A DNA stretch of 64,000 nt from an uncultured Olsenella sp. (GCA_934660915.1 CAKUIF010000002.1:186001-250000); one strand, 5' to 3'; positions 26,061 through 36,496 are shown, numbered from the stretch's first letter. The notes: generated by a model not told the origin, from the letters alone. A program made the numbers and translations.

Positions 26061-26140
26061 GCCGCCGACGGGCGTCCGTTCGCCGCAAATGACGGCGCTC
26101 GGCGGCGTTCGTCGGCCCGATCGGCGCGGCGCGCATTGAC

Positions 26141-26207
26141 AATAACGTGCAAGTTCACGCATAGAGGTGCCCTTCTAGGCACGTTGAGCGTGAACTTGCA
26201 CGTTATT
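26141..26207. repeat. Perfect 20-bp inverted repeat upstream of the nuclease-like gene
   Basis: AATAACGTGCAAGTTCACGC (26141-26160) is the exact reverse complement of 26188-26207. A nested GTGCC/GGCAC stem (26167-26171 with 26178-26182) lies inside. It ends 23 bases before the next ORF. A related but diverged inverted repeat sits just after that gene (27403-27463). Confidence 0.8.
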
Positions 26208-26230
26208 TCTTTGCAAAGAAGGGCTGCTCC

Positions 26231-27385
26231 ATGAAACTCGCCGTCAACGGCCTCGCCGGGCTGCGGGTCCTGCGCGACGTGCGGCGTCGGGACCCCTCGG
26301 CCCTGCGGAGGCGCATCGACCCTCCCGCGCCCGACCCCGCCCCGCGCAAGCGTTGGACCGTGGGCGCGCTCCCGCTCGAGGCGCTGCTCCTCTCGGAGCC
26401 GCCGACAAAGAAGCGCCCGCTCGACGTTGTCGTCCCGAAGCCGACCCAGCGCCTCGGCGCGGGCTTCGTGCGCAATACCGTCTACGGCGCCGGCGTCCGT
26501 CCCGGCTCCTTCGTCGACGTCGGCAACGGCCTGGCGATCCCCTCCCCGGAGCTTCTCTTCGTCGATATGGTCGGCAGGCTGCGGTTTCCCGTCCTCGTGC
26601 TTTTGGGCTACGAGCTGTGCGGGACCTTTGGCCGCGACCCCGCCGACCCCATGATGGGGACGGTCGCCTTCGGCATAGAGGCGGCGACCTCTGTCGCAAA
26701 GATCCGGGAGTTCCTCGGGGCGTGCACGTATCTCCCCGGCAAGGAGGACGCCTACCGCGCGTTGACGTACGTGGCGGACAACGCCTGGTCGCCCATGGAG
26801 GCGGTCCTTGCCACGATGCTGACACTCCCGCTGACGGAAGGCGGCTACGGCCTAGGCGAGCTGCGCCTCAACGTCAGGCACGAGAACCCGCCCGAGCTCG
26901 TCGCCCGGGGATGCCCCGAGTCGCGCGTCCCCGACATCGAGCTCGCGGTCGCGCCGGTCGGGTTCAACTACGACGGGCGCGGGCACTACGACCTCCAGGC
27001 GGTCGCCGCGGCGACGGACGGGGCGGGAAGGGCGGCGGCCCTCAAGGACGCGCGCAGCAAATACGTCGATGACCTGCGCAGAAACCGGGAGCTCATGGCG
27101 ATGGGCAAGATGATCCTCCCCGTCTGCTCGGAGGATCTCTTTGAGGAGAAGGCACTCGACGCGCTGGTGGTCGAGGCGCTTCGCTGCGCCGAGGCGATGG
27201 GCGCCGAAGTGCCAGGCTTCGCCATTGGGTATCTGGCGAGTGCGGGCGCCGCAAAGAGGCGCCAGGAGCTGCTGTGGTCGATGTTGCCCTGGTCCGAGGC
27301 GCAAGATTACGCCCGCGAGCTCGAAAAGAAGTCGAGGGCGCTCAAGGAATGGCTTGCGGGCAAACGGCCGAAGTGCTCGGTGTGA
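26231..27385 (+). CDS. Orphan protein with a PD-(D/E)XK-like C-terminus, inserted between argG and argH
   Basis: 384 residues, family not firmly recognised. The N-terminal third is basic. A central segment (LAIPSPELLFVDMVGRL, then LVLLGYELCGTFG) resembles a family common in Coriobacteriia, from memory only. The C-terminal part (VPDIELAVAP, NYDGRGHYD, then KYVDDLRRNRELMAMG) has the spacing of Vsr/DUF559-like nuclease folds: an acidic residue, an acidic-Gly-x-x-His segment, and a downstream D-x2-R-x3-L helix. A role in DNA cleavage is inferred, not shown. The start is ATG 26231, with AAGAAGGG upstream. Framed by two related inverted repeats, it splits the argG-argH pair, which suggests insertion. 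Confidence 0.55.
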   Translation: MKLAVNGLAGLRVLRDVRRRDPSALRRRIDPPAPDPAPRKRWTVGALPLEALLLSEPPTKKRPLDVVVPKPTQRLGAGFVRNTVYGAGVRPGSFVDVGNGLAIPSPELLFVDMVGRLRFPVLVLLGYELCGTFGRDPADPMMGTVAFGIEAATSVAKIREFLGACTYLPGKEDAYRALTYVADNAWSPMEAVLATMLTLPLTEGGYGLGELRLNVRHENPPELVARGCPESRVPDIELAVAPVGFNYDGRGHYDLQAVAAATDGAGRAAALKDARSKYVDDLRRNRELMAMGKMILPVCSEDLFEEKALDALVVEALRCAEAMGAEVPGFAIGYLASAGAAKRRQELLWSMLPWSEAQDYARELEKKSRALKEWLAGKRPKCSV

Positions 27386-27402
27386 GGCCGCGCGGAGGCG
27401 TT

Positions 27403-27463
27403 AACGTACAAGTTTGACATCAACGGGGCTTCTTTGCGGCCGTTGAGGTCAAACTTGCGTGTT
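27403..27463. repeat. 24-bp imperfect inverted repeat downstream of the nuclease-like gene
   Basis: Positions 27403-27426 pair with 27440-27463 at 20 of 24 positions; the core CAAGTTTGA/TCAAACTTG is exact. Its arms begin AACGTACAAGTT, close to the AACGTGCAAGTT of the repeat at 26141. The loop carries GGCTTCTTTGC, and GGCAAGAAGGGC follows at 27467. Confidence 0.7.
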
Positions 27464-27597
27464 GTTGGCAAGAAGGGCCGGCCCCATCGCTGCCTAGCCG
27501 CCGCCCACGTTGCCGCCGCGTTGCCGCGCATGGCGACGGGCGCGGCGGTGAGGTAATCTGGCTGGGACGATTTAGCGAGCAAGCACAAGGAGGGCGC

Positions 27598-28965
27598 ATG
27601 GCGCTTTGGGGTGGTAGGTTCGAGAAGGGCGTCGACGCCTTCACGCAGGAGTTCGGCGCGTCCCTTGAGGTGGACAAGGCCATGGCGCAGCAGGACATCG
27701 CCGGCTCCAGGGCCCACGCGAAGATGCTCGCCGAGCAGGGGATCATCGCCGAGGCGGATCAGCAGGCGATCGACGCCGGCCTGGCCGACATCGCCGGGCA
27801 GATCGAGCGCGGCGAGTTCGCCTGGGACGTCAACGACGAGGACATCCACATGGCCGTCGAGGGCGCCCTTACCCGCAACATCGGCACGCCCGGCGCCCGC
27901 CTGCACACGGGCCGATCCCGCAACGACCAGGTGGCCACTGACATCCGCCTGTACGCCAAGGAGCTCTGCGCCCACCTCCTCGAGGGCAACGACGCTCTGC
28001 GCCGCGTGCTCGTGGACGCCGCCGAGCGCAACCTCGGCGTCGTGATGCCGGGCTACACCCACCTCCAGCACGCCCAGCCCGTGCTCTTTAGCCACCACAT
28101 GCTCGCGTACTTCTGGATGTTCACCCGCGACCACACCCGCCTTGAGGCGGCCCTCGCCGCGGCAGACGCTAACCCGCTCGGCGCCGCGGCCCTTGCCGGC
28201 ACCACCTACCCGCTCGACCGTCAGCGCACCACCGAGCTCCTCGGCTTCGACCACGCGATCCCCAACTCGCTCGACGCCGTCTCCGACCGCGACTACCTGC
28301 TCGACCTCGAGTACGCCTGCAGCGTGAGCATGATGCACCTAAGCCGCCTGTGTGAGGAGATCGTCCTGTGGAGCTCGACCGAGTTCGGCTTCATCACGCT
28401 CTCCGACAGCTACTCCACCGGCTCCTCGATCATGCCGCAGAAGAAGAACCCTGACTTCGCCGAGCTCACCCGCGGCAAGTGCGGCCGCGTCTACGGCGAC
28501 CTGATGGCGCTTCTTACCACGATGAAGTCTCTGCCGCTCGCGTACAACAAGGACCTCCAGGAGTGCAAGGAGGGCCCGATGGACGCCGCAAAGACGCTCT
28601 CCGACTGCATGGAGATCGCCGCCGGCATGCTCGAGACCATGCAGGTCAACGCCGATACCATGCTCAAGCAGGCCAAGCTCGGCTTTACCGCCGCGACCGA
28701 CGTGGCCGATTACCTCGCAAAGAAGGGCATGCCGTTCCGCGACGCCCACCGCGTGGTCGGCGAGCTCGTGCTCTATTGCGAGAAGCACGGCAAGGGCCTC
28801 GAGGACCTGACCGCCGACGAGTTCCGCGCCGCGAGCGACCTGTTCGAGGACGACATCGCCGCCGACCTCGACCCCGAGGGCATCGCCAACGCCCGCACGA
28901 CCTACGGCGGCACCGGCATCGAGGCCGTCAAGCAGCAGCTCGCCGAGGCCAAGGCTGCGCTGTAA
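27598..28965 (+). CDS. argH: Argininosuccinate lyase
   Basis: 455 residues. MALWGGRFEKGVDAFTQEF at the start, TGRSRNDQVATDIRL, PGYTHLQHAQPV and the superfamily signature SSIMPQKKNPD are present. It splits argininosuccinate into arginine and fumarate. The start is ATG 27598 behind AAGGAGG. Fumarate-lyase relatives purB and argH lie next to each other here by position, but are separate units. Confidence 0.97.
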   Translation: MALWGGRFEKGVDAFTQEFGASLEVDKAMAQQDIAGSRAHAKMLAEQGIIAEADQQAIDAGLADIAGQIERGEFAWDVNDEDIHMAVEGALTRNIGTPGARLHTGRSRNDQVATDIRLYAKELCAHLLEGNDALRRVLVDAAERNLGVVMPGYTHLQHAQPVLFSHHMLAYFWMFTRDHTRLEAALAAADANPLGAAALAGTTYPLDRQRTTELLGFDHAIPNSLDAVSDRDYLLDLEYACSVSMMHLSRLCEEIVLWSSTEFGFITLSDSYSTGSSIMPQKKNPDFAELTRGKCGRVYGDLMALLTTMKSLPLAYNKDLQECKEGPMDAAKTLSDCMEIAAGMLETMQVNADTMLKQAKLGFTAATDVADYLAKKGMPFRDAHRVVGELVLYCEKHGKGLEDLTADEFRAASDLFEDDIAADLDPEGIANARTTYGGTGIEAVKQQLAEAKAAL

Positions 28966-28986
28966 CCAAAGAACGATCGTCCTAGG

Positions 28987-29023
28987 CGCGCCCCGGAGCA
29001 AGAAGACATTGCTTCGGGGCGCG
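28987..29023 (+). terminator. Terminator after argH
   Basis: A 15-bp stem (28987-29001 with 29009-29023, one G-U pair) around a 7-base loop. The downstream T content is low (TCTT), so it is strong in stem and weak in tail. Confidence 0.65.
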
Positions 29024-29139
29024 TCTTCGCGCCCGCCAAGTGGCGCTTTTTAAGCTGGTTCGCGCACGCCACCAAACAGGCGGCGCGTCGCAGGTAGAAT
29101 AGCCTTGTATGTCTCGCCAACCCTTTTGGAGGAGCCCGT

Positions 29140-30486
<1,347 letters not shown>

Positions 30487-30516
30487 AACAGGACCGGGGC
30501 GCCCGGGCCGCCAGAG

Positions 30517-30629
30517 CAGCCTGTCTGAGGTGGCGAGTGATCTTCTCGCCAAATCAGACAGGCTGAAATGGCGGCCTGAGCGCCTCCAATCCAGACAGGC
30601 AAAAAACGCTGCCAAATCAGACAGGCTGA
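30517..30629. repeat. Array of the CAGCCTGTCTGA repeat family, copy B
   Basis: Arm 30517-30537 pairs with 30545-30565 and is base-for-base the same as the dnaB-side copy in its 21-base arms, but with a different loop. A third inverted arm lies at 30609-30629. In between, CCAGACAGGCAAAAAACG parallels CCAGCCAGGCAAAAACG at 8365. Confidence 0.85.
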
Positions 30630-30700
30630 AATGGCAGGTCCTGGCGTTCGGCGCTTTTGGGCATACTTGCACCACGACCAAAAGAGAGAGGAACCAAGCA

Positions 30701-30991
30701 ATGCAGCACATCGACTTCCGCCCGCGCGGCGTCTGCTCGCGCATGATCCACATCGACCTTTCCGACGACGGCGGCACCATCGAGAACGTCTCGTTCGAGG
30801 GCGGCTGCGACGGCAACCTCAAGGCCATCTCCAGGCTCGTCGCCGGCAAAAAGACCTCTGAGATCGCCGACGTCCTCGCCGGCAACACCTGCGGTCCGCG
30901 CAAGACCTCCTGCGCCGACCAGTTCTCGATTGCCCTGCGTCAGGCCGCAGACGCCATCGCCGCCGGCGAGGCTCCTGCTTCCGCGAACTAA
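30701..30991 (+). CDS. TSCPD-domain protein (TIGR03905-like)
   Basis: 96 residues. FRPRGVCSRMIHIDL, then VSFEGGCDGNLKAISRLV, then NTCGPRKTSCADQFSIAL follow the TIGR03905/TSCPD pattern, including four conserved Cys. In this copy the name-giving TSCPD is TSCAD. The same domain ends some B12-dependent ribonucleotide reductases; the stand-alone protein has no settled function. The start is ATG 30701 behind AGAGAGAGGAACC. The next gene starts 14 bases after its stop. Confidence 0.85.
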   Translation: MQHIDFRPRGVCSRMIHIDLSDDGGTIENVSFEGGCDGNLKAISRLVAGKKTSEIADVLAGNTCGPRKTSCADQFSIALRQAADAIAAGEAPASAN

Positions 30992-31005
30992 CCGCAGGTA
31001 AAGAA

Positions 31006-32226
31006 GTGCGTCGACCAAAACTCACCAGACGAGGTTTCTTTAAGGCGTCCGCCACGGCGGGCGTCGTGGGCGCCGCCGTCGGCATCCTCGGCGGCTGCTC
31101 GCGCAACACCGCCAGCGACGTCACCGACCCCGTGGTCGTCGACGACGACTCCGCGGTGAGCGTGACCGCCGACGGGTCGCCCTACGAGTACGTCGACGAC
31201 TACGGCTATGCCCTCGAGTCCACCTGGACGCTGCCGCTCGGCTGTGTCCTGCGCCCGGCGGAAGGCTCTTGGATCCCCGCCACCATTGCGGGTTCCTCGG
31301 CGCTGCCCATGGTCAAGGCCGGGGCGTTCTCGTGTGAGTCCGGCGCCCTGACCGAGGTCGTCTCGGCCCCCAAGGGCGCTGCGGCGACCACCGTGATCTA
31401 CGACGTCGCCTGCTCGGACTCCGCGTACGCCTGGGTCGAGCTCGACATAGCGACGCGCGCCTGGCAGCTCTATGCGGCCAAGTTCTCCGGCGGCGCCCTC
31501 GACGGCGACGCTCAGAAGCTCTGGGACGGGACCTCCGACTACGATCCGGCGCCCATTGCCGTCACGGGGTCCAAGGTCATCTGGCAGGTCATGCCCGCGC
31601 TCTCGGGAAAGAAGACCACCGAGTCCTCCGTCTGCTACCTTTGGAACGTCGGCGATAAGGACGCCCGCAAGGTCATCGAGTCGCCCGGCCGCTTTGCCAT
31701 CAAGCCGACCATCTCGAACGGCAACGTCATCCTGGCCCCGCGCGTCCATGCAGACGAGGGCACCTTCTACGGCGTCACGGCCTATACGGCATCGGACAAC
31801 ATGTCGTCCCAGGTCGACCAGCTCGTGCTTCCCGCCAGCGTCAAGCCGTTTCGCGCCACCCGCGTGGGCGACAAGTTCCTCGTCTCCATCGAGGCGAGCT
31901 ACAGCTCCGGCGGCCTTCTTTCAAAGATGGGCACCTACATCGGCACGCGCAGCGGCGACTTCGTCAAGGTCGAGCGCGAGCCTTCCGAGTGTCCTGCCGG
32001 CAAAGACGGCCTCTACCTTATAAAGAGCCGCTCTTCGTATATGGTGGTCGACACAAAGAACCAGAAGTACTCGACGCTCTTGTCCATCGACCGCTCCGTC
32101 GACTACGGTGAGTTCCCTGCCCGCTGTGGCGATACCGACCTGTTTGTCACCTTTGCGACGGTCAAGGACCCCGATACCGGCTACCCCGCTTCCGTAACGG
32201 TTCGCGCCTTCCGCCTAGGAGTCTGA
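31006..32226 (+). CDS. Tat-exported lipoprotein of unknown function
   Basis: 406 residues. The N-terminus KLTRRGFFKASATAG is a twin-arginine signal (T-R-R-x-F-F-K), and the hydrophobic part ends in a lipobox LGGC. It should therefore be exported folded and lipid-anchored. The mature part repeats short beta segments with Gly/Asp turns (for example ATTVIYDVACSDSAYAWVEL and SGRVIWQ-like strands), compatible with a beta-propeller, but I do not recognise a family. The start is GTG 31006, within the recurrent AAGAAGTGC motif. It lies directly upstream of a two-component system on the same strand, so a sensing or envelope role is possible. Confidence 0.75.
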   Translation: MRRPKLTRRGFFKASATAGVVGAAVGILGGCSRNTASDVTDPVVVDDDSAVSVTADGSPYEYVDDYGYALESTWTLPLGCVLRPAEGSWIPATIAGSSALPMVKAGAFSCESGALTEVVSAPKGAAATTVIYDVACSDSAYAWVELDIATRAWQLYAAKFSGGALDGDAQKLWDGTSDYDPAPIAVTGSKVIWQVMPALSGKKTTESSVCYLWNVGDKDARKVIESPGRFAIKPTISNGNVILAPRVHADEGTFYGVTAYTASDNMSSQVDQLVLPASVKPFRATRVGDKFLVSIEASYSSGGLLSKMGTYIGTRSGDFVKVEREPSECPAGKDGLYLIKSRSSYMVVDTKNQKYSTLLSIDRSVDYGEFPARCGDTDLFVTFATVKDPDTGYPASVTVRAFRLGV

Positions 32227-32314
32227 CAGTCGAGGCCTCAGGTGGGGTAAACTATGCCTACTTATGGGAAGCCAAGGCTTCCTTGAATGCAAAACACACA
32301 TTTGGGAGGCCACG

Positions 32315-33025
32315 ATGGCTTCGGACGACAAGAAGATCCTGCTAGTTGAGGACGAGAAGGCGATTCGCGACGCGGTGGCTGCCTACCTCGAGCGCGAGAA
32401 CTACATCGTGCGCGGCGTGGGCGACGGCCAGAGCGCCGTCGAGGAGTTCGAGAAGCACTCCTTCGACCTCGTGATCCTTGACCTCATGCTCCCCAAGCTC
32501 TCGGGCGAGCGCGTCTGCCGCGCCATCCGCGAGACCTCAAACGTGCCCATCATCATGCTCACCGCCAAGGGCGAGGTCGAGGACCGCATCATCGGCCTCG
32601 AGCTGGGCGCCGACGACTACCTGATCAAGCCCTTCTCGCCCCGTGAGCTCGTGGCCCGCGTGCGCGCCCTGCTGCGTCGCGCCCACACCGAGGTCGAGCC
32701 GGCGCTCGAGGTCCTCGACTTCGGCGACCTCGTCATCGACATCTCGGGTCACAAGGTCCTCGTCGAGGGCAAGGAAGTCGACCTCACCGCCTCCGAGTTC
32801 AAGCTGCTCACCACGCTCGCCCGCTACCCGGGCCGCGTCTACACTCGCATGGAGCTTGTCGAGAAGGTCCTCGGCTACGACTTCGAGGGCTACGAGCGCA
32901 CCATCGACTCCCACGTCAAGAACCTGCGCGCCAAGCTCGGCGACGACCCGCGCAACCCGCGCTGGCTCTACACCGTCCACGGCGTCGGCTACCGCTTCGA
33001 GGCTCCCGAGAAGGCCGATAAGTAA
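32315..33025 (+). CDS. OmpR-family response regulator
   Basis: 236 residues. Receiver domain with acidic pocket VEDE, phosphorylation site Asp56 in VILDLMLP, conserved Thr in MLTAKGEVEDR and Lys in LIKPFSP. The C-terminal winged helix ends in NPRWLYTVHGVGYRFE. The start is ATG 32315 behind TGGGAGG; the in-frame ATG at 32264 lacks a ribosome site. The kinase gene begins 18 bases after the stop. The layout is like the MtrA/RegX3 group, but the target is unknown. Confidence 0.95.
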   Translation: MASDDKKILLVEDEKAIRDAVAAYLERENYIVRGVGDGQSAVEEFEKHSFDLVILDLMLPKLSGERVCRAIRETSNVPIIMLTAKGEVEDRIIGLELGADDYLIKPFSPRELVARVRALLRRAHTEVEPALEVLDFGDLVIDISGHKVLVEGKEVDLTASEFKLLTTLARYPGRVYTRMELVEKVLGYDFEGYERTIDSHVKNLRAKLGDDPRNPRWLYTVHGVGYRFEAPEKADK

Positions 33026-33043
33026 CGTCCTCGAGGAGGCACG

Positions 33044-34594
33044 TTGGCGGCTAAGTTCGTCATAGGAAAAAACAACCGCGCAGACGAGGGCTCCAAGCAG
33101 CCCTCGTCTCGTAATTCGTGGAACACGCTCAAGCCGAAGCCCTCGCGCGGCCAGTCCTTCGCCACGAGCATGACGCTCACCTTCGCGCTCATCGCGATTC
33201 TGATGGCGCTTATCTTCGTGCTCGTGCTCGCCGTCGTGTGGGGCGGGCAGTTTACGTCCTACACCAGGGCAAACATGCAGGCCATGGCGAACTCAACCGC
33301 CGAGTCCATCTCGGAGGCGTACGCCGTCGAGGGGCGCTGGACCTCTGACGTCGTGCAGCGCGCCTCGGACGCCTCGGCGTTCTCGAGCGATATCGGGGTA
33401 CAGGTTATCGACTCCGACGGCGGCGTCCTCTACGACGACACGTGGGTTGCGGGCGGCAGCTCGGCAAAGACCCGCGCCGACGGGGAGCTGCAGCCTCAGT
33501 CCTCGAAGTCCCTGGCGCCCACCGGCGCGGACTCCGTTGTTACGGCGCCGGTAAACGACGCCCATGGTGACCAGGTCGGCGAGGTCCGACTGTGGGCCTT
33601 CGGCTCGGATGCGCTTCTTACCAAGTCCGACGCGGCGTTTAAGGAGAGCTCCTTCGAGGCCATCGCCATCGCGGCGTCCGTGAGCGTCCTTCTTGCCTGC
33701 GTGATCGGCTACTTCGCCTCCAAGCGCATGTCCGCGCCCATCCAGAAGATCACGAACACCGCCAAGCAGATCCGCAACGGCGACCTCACCGCACGCTCCG
33801 GCGTCAAGGGCGACAACGAGATCGGCCAGCTCGGCGAGACGTTCGACGATATGGCGACCTCGCTTGAGCGCGATATCAAGCTCGAGCACCGCCTCACGGG
33901 CGATGTTGCCCACGAGCTGCGTACGCCTCTTATGGCCATGCAGGCCACGGTCGAGGCCATGCAAGACGGCGTGCTCCCGGCAGACGACGAGCACTTTGAG
34001 ACGGTGGCCTCCGAGGTGCGCAGGCTATCTCGCCTGGTGGACGCTATGCTCAAGCTCTCGCGCCTCGAGAACAACGCCAACGAGCTCAAGACCGAGCGCA
34101 CCGATGTGATCTACCTGCTGCGCAGCCTCGTTTCGAGCCAGCACGCGCTCTTCCACGAGAAGGCCCTGCACCTGCGCTTTATCAACGAGAGCGGCCGCGA
34201 CGAGCTCATGGCCGACATCGACGCCGACCTCATCCGCGAGGCTGTGGTCAACCTCATGAGCAACGCCATGCGCTATACCGACGAGGACGGCTACGTGAAG
34301 GTCTCGGCGCGCCTCGAGCGCGGGGACGTGCTCATCTCGGTGCAGGACACGGGCATCGGCATCGCCAAGGAGGACATCCCGCAGACGTTCAGCCGCTTCT
34401 GGCGCTCCGACGTGAGCCGTGAGCGCGTGAGCGGCGGCCTCGGCGTGGGCCTCTCGCTTACCAAGGAAATCGTGGACAAGCACAACGGCACCATCCTCGT
34501 CGAGTCCGAGCTCGGCCGCGGCACCACCTTTACGCTGCGGATTCCTCAGAACCGCGGCCGCCGCAACCTCGCCCAGGCCATCCAAGAGGGCTAG
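33044..34594 (+). CDS. Sensor histidine kinase
   Basis: 516 residues. The first membrane helix (about 44-72), an extracellular domain of ~130 residues and a second helix (about 203-225) are followed by a HAMP linker. HisKA has His290 in DVAHELRTPL. The ATPase domain shows N, G1 (DTGIGIAKED), F (FSRFWRSD) and G2 (GGLGVGLSL) boxes. It is the partner of the regulator upstream. The start is TTG 33044, fixed by GAGGAGG at 33033-33039. A repeat array follows immediately after the stop. Confidence 0.95.
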   Translation: MAAKFVIGKNNRADEGSKQPSSRNSWNTLKPKPSRGQSFATSMTLTFALIAILMALIFVLVLAVVWGGQFTSYTRANMQAMANSTAESISEAYAVEGRWTSDVVQRASDASAFSSDIGVQVIDSDGGVLYDDTWVAGGSSAKTRADGELQPQSSKSLAPTGADSVVTAPVNDAHGDQVGEVRLWAFGSDALLTKSDAAFKESSFEAIAIAASVSVLLACVIGYFASKRMSAPIQKITNTAKQIRNGDLTARSGVKGDNEIGQLGETFDDMATSLERDIKLEHRLTGDVAHELRTPLMAMQATVEAMQDGVLPADDEHFETVASEVRRLSRLVDAMLKLSRLENNANELKTERTDVIYLLRSLVSSQHALFHEKALHLRFINESGRDELMADIDADLIREAVVNLMSNAMRYTDEDGYVKVSARLERGDVLISVQDTGIGIAKEDIPQTFSRFWRSDVSRERVSGGLGVGLSLTKEIVDKHNGTILVESELGRGTTFTLRIPQNRGRRNLAQAIQEG

Positions 34595-34612
34595 CCCCCG
34601 CGACCTGCTTTT

Positions 34613-34775
34613 TCAGCCTGTCTGATTTGGCAGCGTTTTTTGCCTGGCTGGAGAGGGGCGCCGCACGCCCGCCTGCCATCTCAGCCTGTCTAATCTGGCG
34701 AGAAGAGCACTCGCCATTTTTAGACAGGCTGATCTGGCAGGCGTGCTGGGCACTCGCCATTTTTAGACAGGCTGA
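34613..34775. repeat. Array of the CAGCCTGTCTGA repeat family, copy C
   Basis: TCAGCCTGTCTGATTTGGCA plus G lies at 34613-34633. TCAGCCTGTCTAATCTGGCG (34681-34700) pairs with 34710-34732, and a second copy of that inverted arm lies at 34753-34775. Arms differ from copies A and B (TCTAA in place of TCTGA), and the matching change in the partner (TTAGA for TCAGA) keeps pairing. The rest of the 313-base gap to purC holds only a TATACT box (34837-34842). Confidence 0.85.
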
Positions 34776-34907
34776 TCTGGCAGGCGGGCGCGCGCACTCG
34801 CCGACAACGGGGTGTCCTTCTTGCCGGGTGACGCGGTATACTTCTGTACGTTATGCATATGCGGGGCGACGCGTCAGAGTCGCCGACCAACGAAACCGAG
34901 GTATTCG

Positions 34908-35789
34908 ATGTCCGAGATTCAGAAGCGTCCGGATTCGCACGGCAAGGTGCGCGACATCTACGATTGCGGCGACAGCCTGCTCATGGTTGCCAGCGACCGC
35001 ATCTCCGCGTACGACTTCATCCTGCCCGACGAGATCCCCCACAAGGGCGAGATCCTCACCCGCATCTCGGCGTTCTGGTTCGAGCGCTTCGCCGACCTCA
35101 TGCCCAACCACATGATTTCCTGCGAGGTCTCCGACTTCCCGGCCGAGTTCCAGCAGTACGGCGACTACCTCGCCGGCCGCTCCATGCTCGTCAAGAAGGC
35201 CCAGACCGTGCCCATCGAGTGCATCGTCCGCGGCTATCTCACCGGCTCCGGCAAGAAGACCTACGACGCCGACGGTACCGTCTGCGGCATCAAGCTCCCC
35301 GAGGGCCTCACCGAGGCCTCCAAGCTCCCGGAGCCCATCTTTACCCCGTCCACCAAGGCTGAGCTCGGCGACCACGACGAGAACATCTCGTTCGAGCGCT
35401 GCTGCGAGATCGTGGGCACCGACGTCGCGACCCAGCTGCGCGACGCCTCGCTCGCCATCTACAAGGCCGCGGCCGAGTACGCCGCCACCCGCGGCATCAT
35501 CATCGCCGACACCAAGTTCGAGTTCGGCTTCATCGACGGCAAGCTGATCTTGATCGACGAGTGCCTGACCCCCGACTCCAGCCGCTTCTGGCCTGCCGAG
35601 GGCTACACCGAGGGTGAGGTCCAGCCGAGCTACGACAAGCAGTACGTCCGCGATTGGCTGCGCGCCAACTGGAACATGCAGGGCGAGCCGCCTCGCATCC
35701 CCGCGGAAGTTATTGAGGGCACCTCCAACCGCTATCAGGAGGCGTTCCAGATCATTACCGGCACCAAGTTCGAACCCAAAGGAGTCTAA
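34908..35789 (+). CDS. purC: SAICAR synthetase
   Basis: 293 residues. GKVRDIYDCGDSLLMVASDRIS at the N-terminus, VRGYLTGSGKKTY, IIIADTKFEFG and LIDECLTPDSSRFWP are diagnostic. It joins aspartate to CAIR in purine synthesis. The start is ATG 34908 (MSEIQKRP), where homologues begin; AACCGAGG lies upstream. The ORF extends further up to 34812, but that part has no homology-like features. The stop overlaps the next start (TAATG). Confidence 0.96.
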   Translation: MSEIQKRPDSHGKVRDIYDCGDSLLMVASDRISAYDFILPDEIPHKGEILTRISAFWFERFADLMPNHMISCEVSDFPAEFQQYGDYLAGRSMLVKKAQTVPIECIVRGYLTGSGKKTYDADGTVCGIKLPEGLTEASKLPEPIFTPSTKAELGDHDENISFERCCEIVGTDVATQLRDASLAIYKAAAEYAATRGIIIADTKFEFGFIDGKLILIDECLTPDSSRFWPAEGYTEGEVQPSYDKQYVRDWLRANWNMQGEPPRIPAEVIEGTSNRYQEAFQIITGTKFEPKGV

Positions 35790-36469
35790 TGTCTCTGCGT
35801 GACACCATCGAGGGCGCCCGCGACGAAGCCAAGTCCACCGTCGACGCCATGACAAAGAAGACCGCTGCCGCCGAGGAGAAGGGCAAGGCCAAGGAGGGCG
35901 ACGCGCCCGCTGCCTACGATCCCTTCAAGTCCGGCAAGGCCACCGCTGCCGGCGCCAAGCCGTCGCGCGAGGCCGCCGCATCCGTGCGTCTGGAGGGCGA
36001 GCGTCCCAAGAAAAGCGTCGCCCTCATGACCAAGGAGGAAAAGAAGGCCGCCCGCGCCGAGGAGCGTTCCATCGAGGATGCCCGCAACCAGGCCTACGAC
36101 TACCTCCTCAGACTCGATGATGCCTACACGAAGACCGACAAGACCTGGTGGATCTTGCTGGGCATCGGCTTTGCCATGACGATCATCTCGCTGTTCCTGA
36201 CGTTTGTCTTCCCTGCCGAGGTCAAGGAGATCCACACCGTCCAGGGCGTCCTCTCTATCGTTACGCTTGTCCTGGCGTACGGCTTCATCATCTCCGCCTT
36301 CATCTTCGACTGGCGCAAGCGCCGCCCGTTCCGCAAGGCCGCCGAGAAGCGCATGCAGAAGATGAGCGACAAGCGCGTCTACGAGTTCCTCGCCGAGGAG
36401 AACGCCAAGCTTGTCGCCGCCGCGAAGGAGAACCGCAAGAAGGAGAAGAAGGCCCAGAAGAGCAAGTAG
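35789..36469 (+). CDS. Unrecognised two-helix membrane protein coupled to purC
   Basis: 226 residues, family not recognised. A Lys/Ala/Glu-rich cytoplasmic N-terminus of ~115 residues precedes two membrane helices (about 121-145 and 152-172). A Lys-rich helical tail ending in repeated KKEKK follows. Start ATG 35789 shares its A with the purC stop codon, so translation is coupled. Being tied to purC need not mean a purine role. tRNA-Arg follows 27 bases later. Confidence 0.7.
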   Translation: MSLRDTIEGARDEAKSTVDAMTKKTAAAEEKGKAKEGDAPAAYDPFKSGKATAAGAKPSREAAASVRLEGERPKKSVALMTKEEKKAARAEERSIEDARNQAYDYLLRLDDAYTKTDKTWWILLGIGFAMTIISLFLTFVFPAEVKEIHTVQGVLSIVTLVLAYGFIISAFIFDWRKRRPFRKAAEKRMQKMSDKRVYEFLAEENAKLVAAAKENRKKEKKAQKSK

Positions 36470-36496
36470 CGCCAACGTGCTAAAATCTTCTTCCAT

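Noticed and set aside
26141..27463. Classical insertion sequence
   Set aside because: The protein has no transposase motif, the flanking inverted repeats are each complete palindromes rather than terminal repeats of one element, and no target duplication was found by eye.
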